Source of the DNA: Tepidiformaceae bacterium
GTDB lineage: Bacteria > Chloroflexota > Dehalococcoidia > Tepidiformales > Tepidiformaceae
NCBI GenBank assembly: GCA_958295975.1
Contig: OY282446.1
Span: 1,651,289-1,715,288, forward strand
DNA: 64,000 nt
Direction of reading: 5' to 3'
The notes under the pieces are model-generated. The model was not told the origin of the DNA. It was given only the letters and a program-made list of their open reading frames with translations, and searched no databases. Positions 15,548 to 26,400 of this stretch are shown here, piece after piece; the stretch's first letter is position 1, and the number at the start of each line of letters is the position of its first letter. The translations under genes were made by a program, and so were the position numbers.

Positions 15548-17371
15548 ATGGCCGAGGGGTACTGGGACAGGTACTGGCGCGGGCGCGTCTCGCGCAGGCG
15601 CGTGCTGGCCGGAGGGGCCGCCACCGCCGCGGGCGCCGCCGCGCTCGTGGCCGTCGGCTGCGGCGACGACGATGACGACGACGGCGCCGCCACGCAGGCC
15701 GCGACCGCCACCGCCGCTCCGACGGCCACGCCCGCCGCCACCGAGGCCGCCGGTCCCCGCGCGGGCGGGACCTTCCGCATGCAGCACGCCCTCGCGTCCA
15801 CCGGCTACGACCCGACCGTGACCGTCACGGGCCGCGGCTGGTCCGCGCTCACCTACAACCACATCCTCGGCTACTCGCTGGTCGAGGACGCCTCCTGGGG
15901 CGACGCCGCCGGCAGCTGGGAGCAGCCCGACCCGCTGACGCTCGTCTTCAGCCTCGAACCGAACCTGCGCTTCAACCCCCAGGCCGCGGGCGGACGCCCG
16001 ATCACGTCCGAGGACATCGCCTACAGCTTCTCCCGCCTCCCCGGGGCCGTGGCGGAGCTGGGCTCGCGCATCAACCCGCTGCTCTACAACTGGATGGCGG
16101 GCTTCGACACGCCCGACGCCTCCACCTTCGGCATCACCATGCCCTATCCCTGGGCCTCCGCCGTCGCCACGCTCGGCTCCACCGTGCTCGCCATCGTCGC
16201 CCCCGAGATGGTCGAGGCCAACGGCGACCTGCGCGACACCGTGAACGCGGGCGGCGGCGCCTACATGTTCGAGACGAGCGATCCCGACGGCACCGACGTC
16301 TACGTCCGCAACCCGAACTACGCCGGCCACTCCGGCGCGCGCGGGCGCTTCACCGCCGATCCGCCGTACATCGACCGCTGGGAGGACACGCTCGTCACCG
16401 ATCCGGTGAACCGTGAGACGCGCTTCCTCGCCGGCGACGTGGACGTGCTCGAAGGCGTCACCGGCGGCCTCGACACCATCAAGATCGACGAGCTGTCGGG
16501 CCGCGACGGCGTCCGCATCATTGAGGGGCCCACGAACAAGCACCTCATCATGGCGCTCGACGCGCTCAAGTGGGCGCCCTTCCCCATGCTGCGCGAGGCC
16601 CTCTCCCTCTCCATCGACTGGGACGGCTACATCGACGTCGTGCTCAACGGCGAGGGCATCCGCGGCGCGCCCGTGGGCCCCGCCTTCCCGCAGGTGCTCC
16701 CGCAGGAGGAGATCCGCCAGCTGCAGCGCTTCGACCCCGAACGCGCCCGCCAGCTGTGGGAGCAGGGCGGCGGCGACCAGGTCTTCCCCGACGGCTTCGT
16801 GACGGTCATCCCCACCTTCACGACCGGCATCGCCCAGCAGTTCATCGCGCAGAGCATCGAGGAGAACCTGGGCGTGCCCACGCGCCTCGAGCCCGCCGAC
16901 CTCGCCAACTTCATCGCCCTCGCCACCGCCCCGCCGGGCTCGAAGATCTGGCACTGGTTCGTCCTCTTCGAGGACTCCGTCTCCACCATCCCCGACTACA
17001 ACGCCCTCACCCACTACGTGCCCAACGGCTATGGCGGGAACGCCTTCGGCCTCTTCACCCACGACCACCCGCTGGCCTCGCAGATTCCGCCCGAGGTCAT
17101 CGACGTCACGGACCCCATCGGCGCGCCGGTCCAGCAGCTCTATAACGCGCAGGGCACGACGCTCGACCCGGAGGCGCGCGCGGGCTACCTCCAGCAGCTG
17201 CAACGGCTCCTCTTCACGCAGTTCTGCTGCACCCTGCCGCTGCCCGTGGAATCGGTGGACCGCTTCGCCATCCGCGACCGCCTGCGGGAGGTGCCGCCGG
17301 TCCCCGACTTCTTCAGCAACGCCGCCATGGGCTACCGGCGCGCGCAGAACATGTGGCTCGCCGACGCCTGA
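15548..17371 (+). CDS. ABC transporter substrate-binding protein, peptide/nickel (family 5), Tat-type lipoprotein
   Basis: The protein has 607 residues. Its N-terminus shows three Arg (16-18) followed by Val-Leu-Ala-Gly-Gly-Ala and a hydrophobic stretch, then Gly-Cys38-Gly-Asp. This is a Tat-like signal with a lipid-attachment Cys, followed by a run of Asp and an Ala/Thr-rich spacer. The mature part has the extracellular solute-binding family 5 layout, including a Phe-Ser-Leu-Glu-Pro-Asn-Leu-Arg-Phe segment and Arg-Glu-Ala-Leu-Ser-Leu-Ser-Ile-Asp. It captures peptides or other solutes outside the membrane and hands them to the permeases. The two permease genes lie 12 kb downstream in the same direction, beyond the giant LRR gene. 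GGAGGGTGAC precedes the ATG. No ATPase gene is nearby. Confidence 0.92.
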   Translation: MAEGYWDRYWRGRVSRRRVLAGGAATAAGAAALVAVGCGDDDDDDGAATQAATATAAPTATPAATEAAGPRAGGTFRMQHALASTGYDPTVTVTGRGWSALTYNHILGYSLVEDASWGDAAGSWEQPDPLTLVFSLEPNLRFNPQAAGGRPITSEDIAYSFSRLPGAVAELGSRINPLLYNWMAGFDTPDASTFGITMPYPWASAVATLGSTVLAIVAPEMVEANGDLRDTVNAGGGAYMFETSDPDGTDVYVRNPNYAGHSGARGRFTADPPYIDRWEDTLVTDPVNRETRFLAGDVDVLEGVTGGLDTIKIDELSGRDGVRIIEGPTNKHLIMALDALKWAPFPMLREALSLSIDWDGYIDVVLNGEGIRGAPVGPAFPQVLPQEEIRQLQRFDPERARQLWEQGGGDQVFPDGFVTVIPTFTTGIAQQFIAQSIEENLGVPTRLEPADLANFIALATAPPGSKIWHWFVLFEDSVSTIPDYNALTHYVPNGYGGNAFGLFTHDHPLASQIPPEVIDVTDPIGAPVQQLYNAQGTTLDPEARAGYLQQLQRLLFTQFCCTLPLPVESVDRFAIRDRLREVPPVPDFFSNAAMGYRRAQNMWLADA

Positions 17372-17427
17372 TCCGTCCGCCCGCGGGTGTTGCGCGCGCC
17401 ACGCCGGTGCCTGCCTCTTCATGGCGC

Positions 17428-17456
17428 TTGCATCGCGTGGCGGGAGGGCGTAGAAA
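17428..17456 (+). promoter_or_regulatory. predicted promoter of the giant LRR gene
   Basis: TTGCAT (17428-17433) and TAGAAA (17451-17456) are separated by exactly 17 bp and end 20 nt before the ATG at 17477. The gene would thus have its own promoter inside the ABC transporter locus. Confidence 0.45.
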
Positions 17457-17476
17457 GCGCACAAAGGGAGCTTGTC

Positions 17477-20400
17477 ATGAAGCGACTGTCCATTATCGCC
17501 GCCTCCGTCCTCGTCATGGGGCTGGCGCTGGCCATCGGCATGTCTCGCGGGAGTGAGCTAGCGGGGGCGCAGGGCGCCGCGCCGTCGTCCACGCCCACCA
17601 CGCCTGAGACGGCCCTCCCCGCCAACCCGCCGACCTGCACGGCGACAACGCTTGGGGGGACGCGGGCGGCGAATGCGGAGCTCGCGGCGGACTGCGACAC
17701 GCTGTTGGCGATTGAGAGCACGCTGGCGGGGACGGGCACGCTGAACTGGGCCCCCACGCTGGCGCTGACATCCTGGGATGGGATCACGGTTGGGGGGACG
17801 CCGAAGCGTGTGACACGGCTGAGGCTGATCGACGATGCGCAGACGAAGTGGTCGCTGGGGGTTGGCTACGGGCTGAGCCCCGCGCCGCTCCTCGATTCGC
17901 ATTACCCAAATTGGCTGACGGGGATCATTCCCACGCAGCTGGGGAGGCTGACGGCACTGACGGAGCTGTGTCTGGAATGGCACCAGCTGTGGGGGGCGAT
18001 TCCGACGCAGCTGGGGAACCTGACCGCGTTGACGTCGCTGTGCCTGGGGGGGAACGAACTGACGGGAGTCATCCCGACGCAGTTGGGGGGTCTCACGGAG
18101 TTGACCAGGCTGGAGCTGCACTCGAACATGTTGACGGGGGCGATACCGGCGCAGCTGGGGAACTTGACGAAGCTGACGGTGCTGCGTCTGGGGAGCAGGA
18201 GCGACGGTCTGAGCGGAAGCATTCCGGCGGAGTTGGGGAGCCTGACGGAGCTGACGGTGCTGGATCTGGAGGACAACAGCCTGAGCGGAAGCATTCCGGC
18301 GGAGTTGGGGTCCCTCACGAACCTGACGGTCCTCGCGCTCCAGGGGAACAGTCTGAGCGGGGCGATTCCGACGCAGCTGGGGAACCTGACGGCACTTACC
18401 CGGTTGCTCCTGCACGGCAACCAGCTGAGTGGGAGCATTCCCACGCAGCTGGGGAGCCTGACGGCGCTGACGGAGCTGACGCTGGCGGGGAATAGTCTGA
18501 GCGGGGCGATTCCGACGCAGCTGGGTGGACTGACGGCGTTGAAGGACCTGTGGCTGCACGGCAACCAGCTGACGGGGAGTATCCCGACGCAGCTGGGTGG
18601 ACTGACGGCGTTGAAGAACCTGTGGCTGAACAACAACCAGCTGACGGGGAGTATCCCGACGCAGTTGGGTGGGCTGACGGCGTTGAGGTATCTGTGGCTG
18701 CACGGCAACCAGCTGACGGGGAGTATCCCGACGCAGTTGGGTGGGCTGACGGCGTTGCAGGGCCTGTTGCTGCACGGCAACCAGCTGACGGGGAGTATCC
18801 CGACGCAGCTGGGAAGCCTGACGAGACTGACGCAACTCTATCTGCTCGGGAACCAGCTAACGGGGTCGATTCCCACGCAACTGGGGAGCCTCACGAACCT
18901 GACGAATCTGGAGCTTCAAAACAACAGTCTGAGCGGGAGCATCCCGACGCAACTGGGGAGACTGACTGCGCTGAGGACGCTGAAGCTGGCGGGGAACTCG
19001 TTCACGGGCTGTGTGCTGAGCGGCTTGTCCAGCATCGCCACGAACAACGACATCGCCCGGTTGGGGCTCTCCACCTGTGCCGCCACGGCCACGGCCACGG
19101 CGGAGACGGCGGCCACGACGGAGACGGCGGCCACGGCGGAGACGGCGGCCACGGCGGAGACGGCGGCCACGGCCACGGCGGAGACGGCGGCCACGACGGA
19201 GACGGCGGCCACGGCGGAGACGGCGGCCACGGCGGAGACGGCGGCCACGACCGTGAGTGCGGCCACGGCGGCGAGCGCGGCCACGGCGGAGACGGCGGCC
19301 ACGACTGTGAGTGCGGCCACGGCGGCGAGCGCGGCCACGGCGGAGACGGCGGCCACGACTGTGAGTGCGGCCACGGCGGCGAGCGCGGCCACGGCGGAGA
19401 CGGCGGCCACGACTGTGAGTGCGGCCACGGCGGAGACGGCGGCCACGACTGTGAGTGCGGCCACGGCGGCGAGCGCGGCCACGGCGGAGACGGCGGCCAC
19501 GACTGTGAGTGCGGCCACGGCGGCGAGCGCGGCCACGGCGGCGAGCGCGGCCACGGCGGCGAGCGCGGCCACGGCGGCGAGCGCGGCCACGGCGGCGACC
19601 ACGGCCACGGCGGCGACCACGGCCACGGTTGCGACGACGCTGCCGGCGAACCCGCCGACGTGCACGGCGACGACGCTCGGCGGCTCGCGGGCGGACAACG
19701 CGCAGCTGGCGGCGGACTGCGACACGCTGCTGGCGATCAAGAGTGTGTTCTGGCGGACGCAGCCGCGCTACGGCGAGTGGAGCGTGACGCGGCCGCTGGC
19801 GAACTGGCACGGCGTGACGGTGGAGGGCACGCCGAGGCGGGTGACGAAGCTGAAGATATGGAGGCAGCAGTTGGGTGTGCTGCCGACGCAGCTGGGGAGC
19901 CTGACGGGCCTCACCGAGGTCACCATGTATGACAACGGGTTCACGGGAGTGATTCCGACGCAGCTGGGGAACCTGACGGGGCTGACGAAGCTGGTGCTCA
20001 ATGACAATCAGTTGAGCGGAGGCATTCCCACGCAGTTGGGGAGCCTGACGGCGCTGACCGAGCTGGCGCTCCAGGCGAACAGTCTGAGCGGGGCGATTCC
20101 GACGCAGCTGGGGAACCTGACGGGGCTGACGAAGCTCGTGCTGGACAGGAACCAGCTGAGCGGCAGCATTCCGACGCAGCTGGGGAGCCTGACGGCGTTG
20201 ACTGAGCTATGGCTGCACAGCAACCAGTTGACGGGAGTGATTCCGACGCAGCTGGGGAACCTGACGGGGCTGACGAGGCTCGTGCTGGATGGGAACCAGT
20301 TGAGCGGAAGCATCCCCACGCAGCTGGGGTCCCTCACGAACCTGACGGTCCTCGTGCTCCAGTCGAACGAGCTGACGGGGGTCATTCCGACGCAGCTGGG

Positions 20401-23400
20401 GAACCTGACAGCGCTCACCCGGTTGCTCCTGCAGGGGAACCAGCTGACGGGGAGTATCCCGACGCAGCTGGGTGGGCTGACGGCGTTGAAGGATCTGTGG
20501 CTGCACGGGAACCAGCTGACGGGGAATATCCCGACGCAGCTGGGGAACCTGACCGCGTTGACGTCGCTCATTCTGGCCGGGAACCAGTTGAGCGGGAGCA
20601 TCCCCACGCAGTTGGGGAATCTCACGAACCTGACGGTCCTCGCGCTCCATGGGAACAGTCTGAGCGGGGCGATTCCGACGCAGCTGGGAAGTCTGACGGC
20701 GCTGACGAAGCTGGAGCTGTACGGGAACCAGTTGAGCGGGGCGATTCCGACGCAGCTGGGGAGCCTGGCGGCGCTCACCAATCTGCTTCTGGGCTGGAAC
20801 GAGCTGACGGGGGTCATTCCCACGCAGCTGGGAAGCCTGACGGCGCTGACGAAGCTGGAGCTCAAAGACAATCAGTTGAGCGGAGGCATCCCCACGCAGT
20901 TGGGGGGTCTCACGAACCTGACGGTGCTCGCGCTCCAGGGGAACAGTCTGAGCGGGGCGATTCCGACGCAGCTGGGGAATCTGACGGCGCTCACCAAGCT
21001 CACGCTGGACAGGAACCAGCTGAGCGGGAGCATCCCGACGCAGTTGGGGAGCCTGACGGCGTTGACTGAGCTATGGCTGCACCGCAACCAGTTGACGGGA
21101 GTGATTCCGACGCAGCTGGGGAACCTGACGGGGCTGACGAAGCTGGTGCTCAATGACAATCAGTTGAGCGGAGGCATTCCCACGCAGTTGGGGAGCCTGA
21201 CGGCGCTGACCGAGCTGGCGCTCCAGGCGAACAGTCTGAGCGGGGCGATTCCGACGCAGCTGGGGAACCTGACGGGGCTGACGAAGCTCGTGCTGGACAG
21301 GAACCAGCTGAGCGGCAGCATTCCGACGCAGCTGGGGAGCCTGACGGCGTTGACTGAGCTATGGCTGCACAGCAACCAGTTGACGGGAGTGATTCCGACG
21401 CAGCTGGGGAACCTGACGGGGCTGACGAGGCTCGTGCTGGATGGGAACCAGTTGAGCGGAAGCATCCCCACGCAGCTGGGGTCCCTCACGAACCTGACGG
21501 TCCTCGTGCTCCAGTCGAACGAGCTGACGGGGGTCATTCCGACGCAGCTGGGGAACCTGACAGCGCTCACCCGGTTGCTCCTGCAGGGGAACCAGCTGAC
21601 GGGGAGTATCCCGACGCAGCTGGGTGGGCTGACGGCGTTGAAGGATCTGTGGCTGCACGGGAACCAGCTGACGGGGAATATCCCGACGCAGCTGGGGAAC
21701 CTGACCGCGTTGACGTCGCTCATTCTGGCCGGGAACCAGTTGAGCGGGAGCATCCCCACGCAGTTGGGGAATCTCACGAACCTGACGGTCCTCGCGCTCC
21801 ATGGGAACAGTCTGAGCGGGGCGATTCCGACGCAGCTGGGAAGTCTGACGGCGCTGACGAAGCTGGAGCTGTACGGGAACCAGTTGAGCGGGGCGATTCC
21901 GACGCAGCTGGGGAGCCTGGCGGCGCTCACCAATCTGCTTCTGGGCTGGAACGAGCTGACGGGGGTCATTCCCACGCAGCTGGGAAGCCTGACGGCGCTG
22001 ACGAAGCTGGAGCTCAAAGACAATCAGTTGAGCGGAGGCATCCCCACGCAGTTGGGGGGTCTCACGAACCTGACGGTGCTCGCGCTCCAGGGGAACAGTC
22101 TGAGCGGGGCGATTCCGACGCAGCTGGGGAATCTGACGGCGCTCACCAAGCTCACGCTGGACAGGAACCAGCTGAGCGGGAGCATCCCGACGCAGTTGGG
22201 GAGCCTGACGGCGTTGACTGAGCTATGGCTGCACCGCAACCAGTTGACGGGAGTGATTCCGACGCAGCTGGGGAACCTGACGGGGCTGACGAAGCTGGTG
22301 CTCAATGACAATCAGTTGAGCGGAGGCATTCCCACGCAGTTGGGGAGCCTGACGGCGCTGACCGAGCTGGCGCTCCAGGCGAACAGTCTGAGCGGGGCGA
22401 TTCCGACGCAGCTGGGGAACCTGACGGGGCTGACGAAGCTCGTGCTGGACAGGAACCAGCTGAGCGGCAGCATTCCGACGCAGCTGGGGAGCCTGACGGC
22501 GTTGACTGAGCTATGGCTGCACAGCAACCAGTTGACGGGAGTGATTCCGACGCAGCTGGGGAACCTGACGGGGCTGACGAGGCTCGTGCTGGATGGGAAC
22601 CAGTTGAGCGGAAGCATCCCCACGCAGCTGGGGTCCCTCACGAACCTGACGGTCCTCGTGCTCCAGTCGAACGAGCTGACGGGGGTCATTCCGACGCAGC
22701 TGGGGAACCTGACAGCGCTCACCCGGTTGCTCCTGCAGGGGAACCAGCTGACGGGGAGTATCCCGACGCAGCTGGGTGGGCTGACGGCGTTGAAGGATCT
22801 GTGGCTGCACGGGAACCAGCTGACGGGGAATATCCCGACGCAGCTGGGGAACCTGACCGCGTTGACGTCGCTCATTCTGGCCGGGAACCAGTTGAGCGGG
22901 AGCATCCCCACGCAGTTGGGGAATCTCACGAACCTGACGGTCCTCGCGCTCCATGGGAACAGTCTGAGCGGGGCGATTCCGACGCAGCTGGGAAGTCTGA
23001 CGGCGCTGACGAAGCTGGAGCTGTACGGGAACCAGTTGAGCGGGGCGATTCCGACGCAGCTGGGGAGCCTGGCGGCGCTCACCAATCTGCTTCTGGGCTG
23101 GAACGAGCTGACGGGGGTCATTCCCACGCAGCTGGGAAGCCTGACGGCGCTGACGAAGCTGGAGCTCAAAGACAATCAGTTGAGCGGAGGCATCCCCACG
23201 CAGTTGGGGGGTCTCACGAACCTGACGGTGCTCGCGCTCCAGGGGAACAGTCTGAGCGGGGCGATTCCGACGCAGCTGGGGAATCTGACGGCGCTCACCA
23301 AGCTCACGCTGGACAGGAACCAGCTGAGCGGGAGCATCCCGACGCAGTTGGGGAGCCTGACGGCGTTGACTGAGCTATGGCTGCACCGCAACCAGTTGAC

Positions 23401-26400
23401 GGGAGTGATTCCGACGCAGCTGGGGAACCTGACGGGGCTGACGAAGCTGGTGCTCAATGACAATCAGTTGAGCGGAGGCATTCCCACGCAGTTGGGGAGC
23501 CTGACGGCGCTGACGACGCTGAATTTGGCGGGGAACTCCCTGACGGGCTGTGTGCCGAGTGGCTTGTCCAGCATCGCCACGAACGACATCGCCCGGTTGG
23601 GGCTCTCCACCTGTGCCGCCACCACGGCCACGACGGCGAGTGCGGTCACGGCGGAGACGGCGGCCACGACCGTGAGTGCGGCCACGGCGGAGACGGCGGC
23701 CACGACCGTGAGTGCGGCCACGACGGCGAGCGCGGCCACGACTGTGAGTGCGGCCACGGCGGCGAGCGCGGCCACGGCGGAGACGGCGGCCACGACGGCG
23801 AGCGCGGCCACGACGGCGAGTGCGGCCACAGCCGCGACTACGGCCACGGCGGCGAGCGCGGCCACGACTGTGAGTGCGGCCACGGCGGCGAGCGCGGCCA
23901 CGACCGTGAGTGCGGCCACGGCGGCGAGCGCGGCCACGACTGTGAGTGCGGCCACGGCGGCGAGCGCGGCCACGGCGGCGAGCGCGGCCACGGCGGCGAG
24001 CGCGGCCACGGCGGCGACCACGGCCACGGTTGCGACGACGCTGCCGGCGAACCCGCCGACGTGTACGGCGACGACGCTGGGCGGCTCGCGGGCGGACAAC
24101 GCGCAGCTGGCGGCGGACTGCGACACGCTGCTGGCGATCAAGAGTGTGTTCTGGCGGACGCAGCCGCGCTACGGCGAGTGGAGCGTGACGCGGCCGCTGG
24201 CGAACTGGCACGGGGTGACGGTGGAGGGCGCGCCGGGGCGGGTGACGAAGCTGAAGATATGGGGGCAGCAGTTGGGTGTGCTGCCGACGCAGCTGGGGAG
24301 CCTGACGGGCCTCACCGAGGTCACCATGTATGACAACGGGTTCACGGGAAGCATCCCGACGCAGCTGGGGAACCTGACGGCGCTGACGAAGCTCGTGCTG
24401 GATGACAATCAGTTGAGCGGAAGCATCCCCACGCAGTTGGGATCCCTCACGAACCTGACGGTCCTCGCGCTCCAGGGGAACAGTCTGAGCGGGGCGATTC
24501 CGACGCAGCTGGGTGGGCTGACGGCGCTCACCCGGTTGCTCCTGCACAACAACCAGCTGACGGGGAGCATCCCGACGCAGCTGGGTGGGCTGACGGCGTT
24601 GAAGGACCTGTGGCTGCACGGGAACCAGCTGACGGGGAGTATCCCGACGCAGCTGGGAAGCCTGACGGCGCTGACGCAGCTGATTCTGGTCAGGAACCAG
24701 TTGAGCGGGAGCATCCCCACGCAACTGGGGAATCTCACGAACCTGACGGTCCTCGCGCTCCACACGAACAGTCTGAGCGGGGCGATTCCCACGCAGCTGG
24801 GAAGTCTGACGGCGCTGACGAAGCTGGAGCTGTACGGGAACCAGCTGACGGGGGCGATCCCGACGCAGATTGGGAACCTGGCGGCGCTCACCAATCTGCT
24901 TCTGGGCAGGAATGAGCTGACGGGGGTCATTCCCACGCAGCTGGGGAACCTGACGGCGCTCACCAAGCTGGTGCTCAGTGACAATCAGCTGAGTGGGAGC
25001 ATTCCCACGCAGTTGGGGAGCCTGACGGCGCTGACGGAGCTGACGCTGGCGGGGAACAGTCTGAGCGGGGCGATTCCGACGCAGCTGGGGAACCTGACGG
25101 CGCTCACCCGGTTGCTCCTGCACAACAACCAGCTGACGGGGAGCATCCCGACGCAGCTGGGTGGGCTGACGGCGTTGAAGGACCTGTGGCTGCACGGGAA
25201 CCAGCTGACGGGGAGTATCCCGACGCAGCTGGGAAGCCTGACGGAACTGACGAAGCTCATTCTGGTCAGGAACCAGTTGAGCGGGAGCATCCCCACGCAG
25301 TTGGGGGCCCTCGCGAACCTGACGGTCCTCGCGCTCCACACGAACAGTCTCAGTGGGGCGATTCCCACGCAGCTGGGAAGTCTGACGGCGCTGACGAAGC
25401 TGGAGCTGTTCGGGAACCAGTTGAGCGGGGCGATCCCGACGCAGCTGGGGAGACTGGCGGCGCTCACCGATCTGGTTCTGGTCAGGAACGAGCTGACGGG
25501 GGTCATTCCCACGCAGCTGGGGAACCTGACGGCGCTGACGAAGCTCGTGCTGGATGACAATCAGTTGAGCGGAAGCATCCCCACGCAGTTGGGGTCCCTC
25601 ACGAACCTGACGGTCCTCGCGCTCCAGGGGAACAGTCTGAGTGGGGCGATTCCGACGCAGCTGGGGAACCTGACGGCGCTCACCCGGTTGCTCTTGCACA
25701 ACAACCAGCTGACGGGGAGCATCCCGACGCAGCTGGGTGGGCTGACGGCGTTGAAGGATCTGTGGCTGCACGGCAACCAGCTGACGGGAAGTATCCCGAC
25801 GCAGCTGGGAAGCCTGACGGCGCTGACGCAGCTGATTCTGGTCAGGAACCAGTTGAGCGGGAGCATCCCCACGCAACTGGGGAATCTCACGAACCTGACG
25901 GTCCTCGCGCTCCACACGAACAGTCTGAGCGGGGCGATTCCGACGCAGCTGGGGAGTCTGACGGCGCTGACGAAGCTGGAGCTGTACGGGAACCAGCTGA
26001 CGGGGGCGATCCCGACGCAGCTGGGGAGACTGGCGGCGCTCACCGATCTGGTTCTGGTCAGGAACGAGCTGACGGGGGTCATTCCCACGCAGCTGGGGAA
26101 CCTGACGGCGCTGACGAAGCTCGTGCTGGATGACAATCAGTTGAGCGGAAGCATCCCCACGCAGTTGGGATCCCTCACGAACCTGACGGTCCTCGCGCTC
26201 CAGGGGAACAGTCTGAGTGGGGCGATTCCGACGCAGCTGGGGAACCTGACGGCGCTCACCCGGTTGCTCTTGCACAACAACCAGCTGACGGGGAGCATCC
26301 CGACGCAGCTGGGTGGGCTGACGGCGTTGAAGGATCTGTGGCTGCACGGCAACCAGCTGACGGGAAGTATCCCGACGCAGCTGGGAAGCCTGACGGCGCT

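Noticed and set aside
15389..17464. Long minus-strand extension upstream of the acyl-CoA dehydrogenase
   Set aside because: It lies opposite the ABC binding-protein gene and shows no family features. The normal dehydrogenase N-terminus starts at 15388.
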